The position numbers and the translations under genes are program-made. The notes under the pieces are model-generated. The model made no database searches. It was not told the DNA's origin and saw only the letters and a program-made list of their open reading frames with translations. Of a stretch of DNA of 64,000 bases, positions 43,125 through 53,059 are shown in pieces. Numbering within the stretch: position 1 is the first letter of the stretch; every line of letters starts with the position of its first letter. The stretch lies in assembly GCF_905147045.1 (NCBI RefSeq), contig NC_065916.1:3810561-3874560 (forward strand). Reading direction: 5' to 3'. The DNA comes from Nymphalis io. Its lineage: Eukaryota; Arthropoda; Insecta; Lepidoptera; Nymphalidae.

Positions 43125-43430
43125 GGTCAGCGATGAGATGAGCAACCCGATGGTAAGTGGTCACCACCGCCCATAGACATTGACACCGCAATAAATATTA
43201 ACCATCGCTTACATCAACAATGCGTCACCAACCTTGGGAACTAAGATGTTATGTCCCTCGTGCCTGTAGTTACACTGTTTTACTCACCAACAACAATGCT
43301 ATTGCTGTTTGGCGGCAGAATATATTATAAGTGTGTGTGGTAACTGGTGGTAAGGGCATTGTGCAAACCCGCCTGGGTAGGTACCACCCACTCATCAGAT
43401 ATTCTACCGCTGGTAACAGGAATATAACAT
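43125..43430 (-). repeat. REP-D copy
   Basis: Mirror of 5,190-5,490. Confidence 0.75.
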
Positions 43431-43545
43431 AAAAAAATAAATATCATTATCATACTTAAGTATTTTACGCAACACCACAAATTATACCAAAATTAAACTA
43501 TTTAATTCCACTCCGCAAAGTGAGTTTGATGTATGTATTCGTTAC

Positions 43546-43641
43546 CTCGATAATGGCCGTCTGACGCACGTTCCCGACATGCACAGAGCACTGGAACCCT
43601 GGGTAGATGGCCGTGGAGTGTCTCAGGACATGCACGGATGC
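43546..43641 (-). pseudogene. Gtpbp2: GTPBP2-like, third-domain exon (copy II)
   Basis: 96 nt with intact acceptor TGTAACAG and donor GAG|GTAACG. Encodes SVHVLRHSTAIYPGFQC and SVHVGNVRQTAIIE. Compared with copy I it has Leu for Gln and Gly for Glu, closer to what the family suggests. Confidence 0.9.
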
Positions 43642-43727
43642 CTGTTACATTCAATCAAATTTAATTCATGACCGCATTACATATTATATTGCACAGTCTG
43701 TGCTAACATTGCTAGCATATAAAAAAA

Positions 43728-43975
43728 AACAGCCAAGATGGTTCAGGCACCACTGAATTTTCATGTACTTAATTTGTGATTATAATTCATCTCGTACTTT
43801 ACGATGAAGGAAAACATCGTGAGGAAACCTGCATGTGTCTAATTTCACTGAAATTCTGCCACATGTGTATTTACCAAACCGCACTGGAGCAGCGTGGTGG
43901 AATAAGTTCCAAACCTTCTCCTCAAAAAAGGGAGAGGAGGCCTTTCGCCTAGCAGTAGGACATTCACGTGCTGTT
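43728..43975 (+). mobile_element. SINE-B with internal deletion of the head
   Basis: Starts AGCCAAGATGGTTC, then skips the B box to GGCACCACTGAATTTTCATG. Ends GTGCTGTTACGG. This intronic insertion is the partner of the copy I deletion. Confidence 0.82.
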
Positions 43976-44351
43976 ACGGATAAAAAAATACACACACACA
44001 CAATGTGCTGTGCAAACATATACAAGTCTATAGTCGATTCCAATAGCAAGTAGAGTATATAAGCAACTTTGACTTTGAAATTTGGTCGAAATCTTAATAT
44101 TCTGTGGTATTGACTATGGATTCGCGAAAAATTTAGCGTTTTGGTTATCTGTGAAGTTGTTATCGGAACTTTGTAAGTAAAACTAAAGTGTATATAAGTG
44201 GTTAAGTGTAACAGTGTCGTGTTATATATAGAGATATATTGATCGAGAAGTGTTTGTGGTGTACAATACAGCAGAGCTGGTAGCGAATCGCGTGGAATCG
44301 CATATCTAAGGTTTGCTAATCTTTTAAAAACGAGTAGAGTTTTCTGCTCAC

Positions 44352-44621
44352 CTGAAAGTATATACAGCGTCTAGGGTCGTTTGGGTCTTCGAGGAACACC
44401 AGGTCGTCACACACGCACTTTTCCTGCGTGTCGCTCGACACGTGCGCGTCGCTGTACTTGCTCCCGTCGTACGACACGTACACGTTCGTGCACTTCGTGT
44501 CCGATGTCTTCGTGAGGCTGTTCTTCACGTTGGCGATGTCCTGGAGGATATTTATGTTCTGACTCCTCGCGTTCTTTCGATTCTTCTCCGAAGCTTGCGA
44601 CGAGTGGACTAGTTCTGATAT
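44352..44621 (-). pseudogene. Gtpbp2: GTPBP2-like, lineage-specific 90-codon exon (copy II)
   Basis: A 270-nt phase-0 exon with acceptor TGTTACAG and donor CAG|GTGAGC. It encodes a polar, Ser/Asn/Lys-rich stretch (NILQDIANVKNSLTKTSDTK), a Cys pair (EKCVCDDLVFLE) and DPNDPRRCIYFQ, which splices directly into the SVHV exon. The last residues align with family sequence just before the third domain. The preceding roughly 75 residues look like an insertion relative to vertebrate GTPBP2 as I recall it. No stop inside. Confidence 0.82.
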
Positions 44622-44654
44622 CTGTAACAATGAATTTTGAAAATAAAAAAATAT

Positions 44655-44880
44655 ATCACTTTTTTAATTTCGTATAGGTACGCTGGCAAATGACCACCAT
44701 ATGGTAAGTGGTCGTCACTACCCATAGACTTTGTCACAGTCTATTAACCACCCCTAACATCGAAATGCGCCATCAACCTTGGGAACTAAGATATTAAGTC
44801 TCTTGTGCCTATTGTTACACTGTCTAACTCATCTTTCAAACTAGCACACAATAATACTAAGTATTGCCATGGCGGTAGAA
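44655..44880 (-). repeat. REP-D, degenerate
   Basis: Mirror of 4,395-4,615. Confidence 0.65.
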
Positions 44881-45116
44881 ACGTTATTCAAAAAAGCCTT
44901 TTTAAATCGTTTGTATAATATAATTTTAAATATAAAGCTACAACCAGTATGGCTACTCTGTAAGAACATTCTCTCACTCATCATCATCATGTCAACATTT
45001 CACCGGAGAGTGATGAATCTAAAATTCTAGAATAGCACTACTGGCCGCGTATATATATTCTGTCTTAAATACATGTAAGTTTTTATTTAGTAATAAGGTT
45101 TGTATTAGCGACCCAC

Positions 45117-45346
45117 CTGTCGTCCTCTGCAAGTCCCGGGCGGACAACCTCCGAAGGTGGGCCGCTCGTGTCCCGCGGCGTAGCCCCCCGGCCGCGCTAG
45201 CAGCACCATGCCCTGCCGCAGTCTCGGCGGGAAGCGACCCAGGCCCAGCGACGCCGACTGTCCCGCGCGCACGCTGCCGCACGGGACGCGGTTGCGGTAT
45301 ATCGTGAGCACGGATATCTCCGCTAACTCGCCGGACTCCAGAGGTC
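45117..45346 (-). pseudogene. Gtpbp2: GTPBP2-like, beta-barrel exon (copy II)
   Basis: 230 nt, intact; encodes SGELAEISVLTIYRNRVPC and AGQSASLGLGRFPPRLRQG. The acceptor lies after a polypyrimidine tract that is a C12 run (G run on plus at 45,351-45,362). Donor CAG|GTGGGT. Confidence 0.88.
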
Positions 45347-45416
45347 CTGCGGGGGGGGGGGGGGTGTTAAATATACGTCGCTCTATTCATCTCACAACTA
45401 ACAGAACGCAACGCAC

Positions 45417-45530
45417 CTATGATAAGTTCGTCGCCCTCGTAGAGTCGCCCTCGCGCGAGCAGTCCCCCACGACGGGCCCCGTCGAGTCCCCTACGTGGAA
45501 AATTTCGTCTATTTGAAACTCGCACGCCTC
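45417..45530 (-). pseudogene. Gtpbp2: GTPBP2-like, domain II exon with 1-nt deletion (copy II)
   Basis: A 114-nt exon with the acceptor preserved (TTTACAG). It opens EACEFQIDEIFHVGDSTGPV. A G6 run in copy I is G5 here, which shifts the frame for the rest of the exon. The run is a homopolymer, so a sequencing error is possible. Confidence 0.85.
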
Positions 45531-45610
45531 CTGTAAAGTGACATAAATTATAACATTTATAATTTAATAAAAAGGATACTAGTCAACTGCGCAACATATG
45601 GTTCACTCAC

Positions 45611-45647
45611 GTCCTCGGGGCGCTGCAGGTCGTGGCGCGGCGCCAGG
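45611..45647 (-). pseudogene. Gtpbp2: GTPBP2-like, 3' stub of the G4/G5 exon (copy II)
   Basis: 37 nt ending in donor GAC|GTGAGT and encoding LAPRHDLQRPED. This fits the end of the G domain before the EACEFQIDEI exon. The rest of the exon, which should hold the (N/T)KxD specificity motif, is replaced by the 3'-less RTE element joined at about 45,648. Confidence 0.75.
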
Positions 45648-47183
45648 CTTCAAACATTGCGGTATAGACGACTTGAGGACTTGACGAAGGTTGCCAAATG
45701 CTGCCCATCCCAAGCGAATTCTTCGATCGGCTTCCTTCTCGAAGTTGTTCCTACCGACTTGTATTATCTGTCCTAGGTAGGTATATTCACTAACAACTTC
45801 GAGAGGTTTCCCCTCGACGTATATCGGTCCCGGCACGACATGCCTATTGAACATGACCTTGGTCTTGTCCAAGTTTATACCGAGACCGACACACCGGGAA
45901 GACTCGCCTAGGCTACGCAGCATTTCGGTGAGTTGTTCCAGCGACTCTGCTATGATGACGATATCGTCGGCAAATCGAAGGTGTGAGATGTACTCGCCGT
46001 TTACATTGACTCCATACCTAGTCCAATCCAGCGTTTTGAAAACGTCTTCCAACGCGTTGGTGAACAGTTTCGGGGATATTACATCCCCCTGTCTCACCCC
46101 TCTGTGCAGTTGGATCGCCTTCGTCTTACAGTCCTGGATGTGGACAGTCATTGTAGCGGCGTTGTACAGACATCTCAGTACCTCGATATATCTCCAATCG
46201 ATATGACATCTCTGCAATGAGTCGAGCACTGCCCAGGTTTCGATGGAGTCGAAGGCTTTCTCGTAGTCCACAAATGCCATACACAGCGGCTGATTGTACT
46301 CTTCGGTCTTCTGCACAATCTGCCGAACAGTATGGATGTGGTCCACGGTGCTGTAGCCTGATCGAAAGCCGGCTTGCTCTGGGGGCTGGAACTCGTCACG
46401 TCGTCTGGCGAGACGGTTCGTGACGACTCTTGAGAACAGCTTATACACGTGACTCAGGAGGGAGATTGGTCTGTAGTTTTTCAAGAGGGTTTTATCACCT
46501 TTCTTGAAAAACAGTACCACCTCACTCCCGCTCCACGTTTCCGGGGTCTTGCCATGTTGGATGACGGAATTAAAGAGGCTTGCTAGCTCTTTCAGGACCG
46601 GAGTCCCGCCTGCCTTAAGCAACTCTGTTGTGATTCCGTCATCTCCCGGAGCTTTGTTGTTTTTAAGCTGTTCTAGAGCCGCCCTAATCTCTCCTTGGTC
46701 AACGACCGGGAGCTCCTCGGAGTAATGGCGCATAACAGGGGTGCGCTGGTCATCAATACTGATTCCCACGGGTTTATCCGATCTTGAAGAGAACAACTGC
46801 CCATAAAACCTCTCTACTTCTCCGACAATCTCAGGCCTAGAGGTAACGACCCCACCATTTTCAGTTTTAAGTTTTGTCAGACGCGGCCTCCCAAATTTGC
46901 GAGCGAACACTTTCGATCCCCGATTTTGCTCAATCGCAGCCTTGATGGCACGGATATTGGAGCGTCGGAGATCGCGTCGCGTCAGCGTTTTTATTGTTCG
47001 ATTTAAGGCCTTATCTGACAAAAACGATGGTAGTTCTCGTCGTTTTCTCATGAGCTCGAGTGTCTCAGCAGAGAGTTTTGGTGCGTTGTCTCTTCTCTGT
47101 GGCGGAAAACACTTGCGGGATGTGTTTTGCAGTATTTTGACCAGCGTGTCGGTTCTCTCATAAATGCTGCTTATGGTTTCCAA
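45648..47183 (-). pseudogene. RTE reverse transcriptase, 3'-truncated
   Basis: Has KNNKAPGDDGITTELLKAGG, FVDYEKAFDSIETW, LHRGVRQGDVISPKLFTNAL and the catalytic LRFADDIVIIAE (FADD). It ends at SSIPQCLK where the 54.7-kb relative continues with RVFNQCVLPVMTYGAE. It is in the same frame as the endonuclease; only one nonsense codon separates them. The apparent further extension to 45,603 is host exon sequence. Confidence 0.9.
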
Positions 47184-47204
47184 CGCGGTGAATTGATTTT
47201 GAAG

Positions 47205-48026
47205 TTACATTTGGAACTTTTCGGAGCCTTGAGCAGCTTGGAGCATGGTAGGTCGGAGAGTAGACCTCATCATTCTCGATCTTTCGGCTTTTAAGTTGAT
47301 ATTTAGAGTGCCTCGAACCAAGCGGTGATCACTTCCGGTATTAAACCTGTTTATCACTGAAACATCTCTAAATATGTGCCTTTTATTCGAAATGATAAAG
47401 TCTATCTCGTTCCTTGTCACGTTATCGGGGCTTCGCCAGGTCCACCTCCTCTGAGGCTTCTTTTGAAAGAAAGAATTCATCAAAAAAAGCCCCTGCGCTT
47501 CGAGAAAGTTTACCAGCATTTGCCCCCTGTGATTTCTGCAGCCCAAGCCGTAAGGTCCGACTTTCGATTCACCGCTATCTTGTACTCCCACTTTAGCATT
47601 GAAGTCTCCCATAACAACATTGTAGTGGGCCTTCGAGGTGTCGTTGAGGGCCTTTGCGATGTCCTCGTACATCGCTTCGACCACATCATCAGAGTATGTC
47701 GAAGTTGGCGCATATACCTGTACGACCTTCAGGGAGTACCTGTCGGAAAGTTTTAGGACAAGGTACGCTACCCGGTTCGACACACTACTGATTTCCACAA
47801 TGCTGCTAATGAGATCCTTTTTGATTAGAAAACCGACACCACCCTGGGAGAGGTTATCACCTTCGCGGAAGTGGAGTAAGTTACCGGACTCTAGAGTTAT
47901 CGTGTCCTCCCCCTGTCTTCGGACTTCAGATAACCCCAGTGTATGCCAGTTTATATGACTTAACTCTACTTCTAATTCGGCGAGGTAATGATCCCGCCTC
48001 ATCGAGCGTCCATTATACGTTGCCAT
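47205..48026 (-). pseudogene. RTE endonuclease
   Basis: APE-type endonuclease: MATYNGRSMRRDHYLAELEV, LGLSEVRRQGEDTI, VQVYAPTSTY, VVMGDFNAKVG, RRWTWRSPDNVTRNEIDFI and SDHRLVRGTL, so all catalytic motifs are present. It ends FQM then TAA, where the 54.7-kb element has FQLELQN; a single GAA-to-TAA change accounts for the stop. Confidence 0.9.
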
Positions 48027-48652
48027 GTGCAGTCGTTTTATACGGTAGCCTGCCGTGAACCGGTGATTCTTAGCACCCCCTGCCCTGCCGATACCGCGAC
48101 CGCTACCTTGGTCGGGCCTAGCGGGCTTGCCGGTAACTGGGGGCCATTTTTGGGCGCATCTGCCATTAAGGGAGGGGTTTGCCCATACTCGCCGCGCTGG
48201 GCAGGCGTGTTAGCGGGCGCAGTAGGGGGGTAAGATGTTTATGGGAGGGGGGACGCTGCTGCCCATCCCCCCTTTTCCCCGTCCCTCAGTCACCTCTTAC
48301 GACACCCACGGGATGAGATTGGGGGAGTACTATTCTAAGCCGGTATTATTTAAGCTCTTACATAGTTTAATTGTAGCAAAAGAGTTTAGTTTTTTGCCGA
48401 TTATTTTTAGTAGGATCTACAGTTTGAGCCGGTTTGATTTTGAGCTGTTTGTAAAAATGTATTAATAAGATAAGATATTTATTCAATAAAATGAAAATTA
48501 ACTTTTGGTTTGATATGTCAGGACTCCAAAAAAATCCTTACCTAATAATAATTTGAAAACACGTTATCAGGGCTATAGAAAAAGGCTTAGGATACCTAAA
48601 ATCTGAGCCCCCCCCACACGTATGGGAACTAGTAATAAATAAACATACTTAC

Positions 48653-48817
48653 AACGAGCATGGCGTAGTGCGGGGAGTAACCCGTGAGCCCGTGGAGCGT
48701 GGTACGTTGGTACTTGCTGTGGCCCGCCAGGTCCAGGAAAGACACCAGCTTGGCGCTCCTCTCTCCGATGCGCTCCGCTGTTATCAGCTCGGAACAACCG
48801 TAGTTGACGACATTACC
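48653..48817 (-). pseudogene. Gtpbp2: GTPBP2-like, G3 (DLAGH) exon (copy II)
   Basis: 165 nt, phase 0 at both ends, acceptor AATCAG and donor GTT|GTAAGT. Encodes GNVVNYGCSELITAERIGER and LVSFLDLAGHSKYQRTTLHG, then GYSPHYAMLV. G3 with the catalytic His is intact and there is no stop, unlike copy III. The next exon in transcription order is missing. Confidence 0.9.
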
Positions 48818-49225
48818 CTGATTATATGAATGTAATACATTATATGACTTTCATTTTAGGTATAAGTAATACCGGGTAGTGTTGCATGTCGATAGTCCAT
48901 TATCGATAAAATCGATAGTTTTGGACTATCGATTATCAATGATTTTTCGATAGTATTGACGTTTTGCCTTAAATGTCTTGTGGATGATGTAATGAAAGGC
49001 AATTGAGTATAGATATATGTATTGTAATATAATTTACAATATTTAATTGTTACGACGATATTACAGTGCGATGTTAGAATGGCGACTGGCGACAGAATAT
49101 ATAATAATGTATTAATTGACAATGTAGCATATCGAATATCGACTTGTTTCTAGGTGCTATTATGGACAGTGATTTTTGCTTACATTAATAAAAGTTAATA
49201 CGTAGGCACAACGTATTGATTTTTT

Positions 49226-49472
49226 GACGAGCCGGTAGGCGTGGTTGGTAGTTACTTGCCTTTCATGCCAAAGGTCGTGGGTTCGATTTCCACCCAGGAC
49301 AGACATTTGTGTGCATGAACATGTCTGTTTGTCCTGAGTCTGGGTGTAATTATCTATATAAGTATGTATTTACAAAAGAAAAGTAGTATATGTAGTATAT
49401 CAGTTGTCTGGTTTCCATAACACAAGCTCTGCTTAATTTGGGATCAGATGACCGTGTGTGAATAATGTCCAA

Positions 49473-49504
<32 letters not shown>

Positions 49505-49506
49505 TA
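49226..49506 (+). mobile_element. SINE-A nested in MITE
   Basis: Full-length; an uninterrupted (ATT) tract of about 12 repeats represents the empty Dong site. Confidence 0.88.
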
Positions 49507-49626
49507 TTGCTTTCTCAAGATAAGTAATGTAGTAGGCCCAGTAACAACACTATTATTAATGAAGTTTTATTAAATCGTTACTATCGAATGAATACCTATG
49601 GATTGCTGTTATCAATAGTATTAATA

Positions 49627-49995
49627 ATAATAATGTCCTCCAGACCGATTTCGGCCACGGCGGCCAATCTCAAGAGAGATTAGCCAACTACGCAGAAGAT
49701 ATTATAGTGCACAAGTGTGTGCGCAAACACAGGTGCACTCTCTATTCCCTAACTCCCATAATCCGATGGGACGGCGATCCGAAACGACCGGAAAGAGTTC
49801 AGGCGCAGGACCAACGGCTTTACGTGCTTTCCGAGGCACGGGAGTGTACACATTTCCAACTTCCAGACTCCGGGCTGCTACTGAGAATTTTCTGACAGAA
49901 AAACTCAATAAATTTTTATTGGCCCGACCTGGGTATTGAACCCAGGACCTCCGGGGTCTGCGGTCTTATATGAAGCCACTAGACCAACGAGGCAG
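49627..49995 (-). mobile_element. SINE-C nested in MITE
   Basis: Flanked by TTATCAATAGTATT on both sides (14 bp). A-box TGGTCTAGTGG and B box GGTTCAATACC on the minus strand. Confidence 0.9.
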
Positions 49996-50397
49996 GCAAA
50001 CGAGTTATCAATAGTATTGTGAACAGAGAGCTATAGTAACTATCGATAATATCGACAATATTGACACAAGACGATACTTTCGGAAGTACTGTCGATAATA
50101 GTTTTCGAGGTCAAACTATCGATAGTTCTGCAACACTGATACCTGGGATTAGGTAAATGAAACTACAATTTATTAGATTACAAAAACAATCACTTCTACA
50201 CTATATATACTCCGTAGCGAATATCTAGACAGCGCGATTCAGGAATGTGACATTTCGAATGAGCGCCACATATCGTTAACGGGGTGTAACATACGCCATC
50301 ATACAACTGGATAATAGAATAACGGAAGCTTTTACAAAGATTAATATAATTGAAAAATGAGTATGAAAACTAGATAAAGATGTTTAGACAACTTGTA

Positions 50398-50637
50398 GCC
50401 GAGATGGCCCAGTGGTAAGAACGCCTGAATCTTAACCAATGATCGTGAGTTCAAACCCGGGCAAGCACCACTGAATTTTCATGTGCTTAATTTGTGATTA
50501 TAATTCATCTCTGCTTGACGGTGAAGGAAAACATCGTGAGGAAACCTGCATGTGTCTAATTTCACTGAAATTCTGCCACATGTGTACTCCACCAACCCGC
50601 CTTTAGCCCAGCAGTGGGACATTCACAGGCTGTTACG
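50398..50637 (+). mobile_element. SINE-B
   Basis: Same insertion as 27,213-27,452, with TAGACAACT flanks. Confidence 0.88.
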
Positions 50638-51251
50638 GATACGAACGGTGTAGACAACTGCACGGGACTAATAATGGTACTTGTGTGTGCGTGCAAGCAC
50701 AGACAGTCTCTATTCCCACACACTCTTAATCCTATTGAGAACCGAGATGGTAGTGAATAGAATGTGTAAATCGTTACCAATGATAGCGTGTTAAAACCCA
50801 GATTAGCACCACTAAATTGGAACAGCGTATTGGAATAAGCTCCTCATCAAAGGGAGAAGAGGGATTAGCCAAGCAGTGGGACATAGACATTTACATAATC
50901 CCAGGGTGAAAATTAGACAGTTCAGGCGCAAACAATGTCTTTATACGCTTCCAAATCTCACTTCTAGTGTACAACTTACTTTTACTTTTTTTTCTATTTA
51001 CTTATTATAAAAAAAAAACCACCTCTGCTGGGCTAAGACCTCCCCTCCACTTGTGAGTTGGAGCTCTAACTTGCAGCTTCAATGCGGGTTGATGGATATA
51101 CATAGCAATACTTCATCCCATAAAAGCAGATCTCCTGACAATGTGCCCATTAATTAAGCACATCAAAGTGCAGTGGTGTTTGCCCGGGCTTTGCAAGTGG
51201 GTGGGGGATTGTTCTTAATTTAAATAAACGTCAAAATAATCATTAGCGCAC

Positions 51252-51367
51252 CTGAGCATCGAAGCCGAGTATCTCGTGGCTGAGCGAGGACGTCCTACCA
51301 CTTTTCACTTCGTGCAAATGCCTGAACATGTTCAGGCGAGCGCTCCCTCTACCGTTATCGAGTTTAC
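51252..51367 (-). pseudogene. Gtpbp2: GTPBP2-like, switch I exon (copy II)
   Basis: 116 nt with acceptor TCTACAG and donor CAG|GTGCGC. Encodes GKLDNGRGSARLNMFRHLHE then SGRTSSLSHEILGFDAQ. GRTSS carries the conserved switch I Thr that coordinates magnesium. The phase-1 start completes a Gly codon with the upstream exon. This exon is absent from copies I and III. Confidence 0.92.
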
Positions 51368-51719
51368 CTGTAGAAAAGAAAAACTATTGTATTGCGCACT
51401 ACAAACAGCTCACATACCATCAACCAATGACGTCATTACAATTTCAAGATCAAATTTTATACTGCCATTGTAATTACAACTAAGTTTCTTGACCATAAAA
51501 TATTTATCTGAGGATAAAATAAATCATATTACAATATAATATTAACAAAGTCGGTTTTTGTCCCGACTGAGTAGGTATCATTTAATTTGTTTAAAAATGT
51601 AACAGCATTTTTACCCACAGCTGGGATAAGTCGTCATCTCCTTATTACGAGTACACACGTATAGGATCTCTACATGATAATCGAATCAAAAACTTCTGGA
51701 TACGAAGCCTTATAAATAT

Positions 51720-51895
51720 TTTTTTTATAGAATAGGAAGGCGGACGAGCATATGGGCCACCTGATGGTAAGTGGTCACCAACGCCCATAGACATTGGCAT
51801 TGCAAGAAATGTTAACCATCACTTACATCGCCAATGCGCCACCAACCTTGGGAACTAAGATGTTATGTCCCTTGTGCCTGTAATTAAATACTCAA
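51720..51895 (-). repeat. REP-D, partial
   Basis: Begins in a T-rich run at about 51,720; its partner is 28,037-28,185. Confidence 0.75.
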
Positions 51896-51949
51896 TATTT
51901 AATTTAGTTACTAGAACTCATGACTTCAACAAGATAATAACGAACGTAC

Positions 51950-52061
51950 CTTGAGTGAGAACGCCTATGAGCGTCGACTTGCCCGCCTCGTTCGCCCCCA
52001 TCACCGCGACCCACAGCTCGACGCTCTGCTGCGTGTCCGCCAGCTGCGAACCGAGTACGTA
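51950..52061 (-). pseudogene. Gtpbp2: GTPBP2-like, G1 (P-loop) exon (copy II)
   Basis: 112 nt. Encodes YVLGSQLADTQQSVELWVAV and MGANEAGKSTLIGVLTQ. P-loop GANEAGKST binds the nucleotide phosphates; most relatives have GNVDSGKST. Good acceptor CTACAG and donor CAAG|GTACGT. N-terminal exons are not found upstream (toward 53 kb), where satellite begins. Confidence 0.9.
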
Positions 52062-52141
52062 CTGTAGCGTAGACAGGTTTAGACAGAGATAGAATTATCA
52101 AATCTTTTGACCCTTATCGTGTAACCAGTTTTGGTGTTTGT

Positions 52142-52347
52142 TGAAACTTGACAGTTGGTGCGTTCATTGTGTTTGTTCGGTTAAGTTAGTTATGCTATTT
52201 GTCGGTGTGTTTTAATTTATCGTGTTAAGTAGTAAATTATATTTCAATTGTGTTAAGTGAACAGTTTGGTCCTTCGAGCCGGATTTAAAGTGCGTACGTA
52301 AGTTTAAATTAACAGATGTGAACTTAGAAAATATATTTCCTGGTTAC
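52142..52347. other. Unassigned spacer
   Basis: Contains TTTGGTCCTTCGAGCCGG near 52,267, reminiscent of retroelement leader sequence, but no ORF or terminal repeat supports a call. Confidence 0.35.
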
Positions 52348-53056
52348 ATTTTCTGTATAAGTATGTATTTACAAAAGAAAAGTAGTATATGTAGTATATC
52401 AGTTGTCAGGTTTCCATAGCACGAGTTTTGTACAAGCTTAATTTGGGATCAGATAGCCGTGTGTGAAAAATGTCCCAGGATATTATTATTATTAGTTTCA
52501 AAGATTTAGAATTAGGATTACGTTGTTAATGTACCAGGAGAACATAAACAGTGAGACGGTTTCATCGAACGATTAGATTAAAAGAGTCAATTAGTTTCCG
52601 TTAGGATTACAGTGATAATGTACCAGGAGATCATAAACAGTGAGTCGGTCTCACCGAACGATTAGATTAAAAGAATTTTGACGAGACGTTTGGCGCGGTT
52701 GGTAGATACTTGCCTTTTCACGCCGAAGGTTGTGGGTTCGATTCCCACCCAGGACAGACATTTGTGTGCATGAACATGTCTGTTTGTCCTGAGTCTGGGT
52801 GTAATTTTCTGTATAAGTACGTATTTACAAAAGAAAAGTAGTATATGTAGTATATCAGTTGTCAGGTTTCCATAGCACGAGTTTTGTACAAGCTTAATTT
52901 GGGATCAGATGGCCGTGTGTGAAAAATGTCCCAGGATATTATTATTATTAGTTTCAAACATTTAGAATTAGGATTACGTTGTTAATGTACCAGGAGAACA
53001 TAAACAGTGAGACGGTTTCACCGAACAATTAGATTAAAAGAGTCAATTAGTTTCAA
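52348..53056 (+). repeat. Satellite and SINE-A mosaic
   Basis: A 5'-truncated SINE-A (52,348-52,493), satellite monomers (52,494-52,679), a full SINE-A (52,680-52,949) and one further monomer. Junctions are the same as at 1-2.9 kb. Confidence 0.88.
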
Positions 53057-53059
53057 TTA

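Larger units (their letters stand above)
41262..45530. repeat. Inverted duplication of 3,773-7,498
   Basis: Exons, introns and 3' flank of gene copy I recur in reverse complement. The copies differ by indels, including a roughly 650-bp deletion in copy I. The left limit at 41,262 joins sequence that is duplicated elsewhere at 60,740-60,905. Confidence 0.9.
45648..48349 (-). mobile_element. RTE-clade LINE, 5'-complete but 3'-truncated
   Basis: The GC-rich 5' UTR (48,349-48,027, with CTCTTACGACACCCACGGGA) is intact. The ORF runs from 48,026 and is cut mid-RT at 45,648, fused to a host exon. Loss of the 3' end is opposite to normal 5' truncation. Confidence 0.88.
48877..50138. mobile_element. 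hAT-type MITE (right copy)
   Basis: TIRs TAGTGTTGCA / TGCAACACTG, with 8-bp target duplication ATACCGGG / ATACCTGG (48,869-48,876 and 50,139-50,146). AT-rich interior with repeated TATCGATA words. Contains nested SINE-A and SINE-C. Confidence 0.8.
48350..52141. repeat. Segmental duplication, right copy (direct, with 21,770-28,435)
   Basis: The more complete version of the duplicated block. It keeps the switch I exon and an extra 250 bp near 48,963-49,212, and lacks the Dong/R4 and one REP-D insertion. Confidence 0.88.

Noticed and set aside
45603..45650. C-terminal extension of the RTE polymerase rich in Ala/Pro/Arg
   Set aside because: The sequence is the host exon stub with its splice donor read in the wrong frame.
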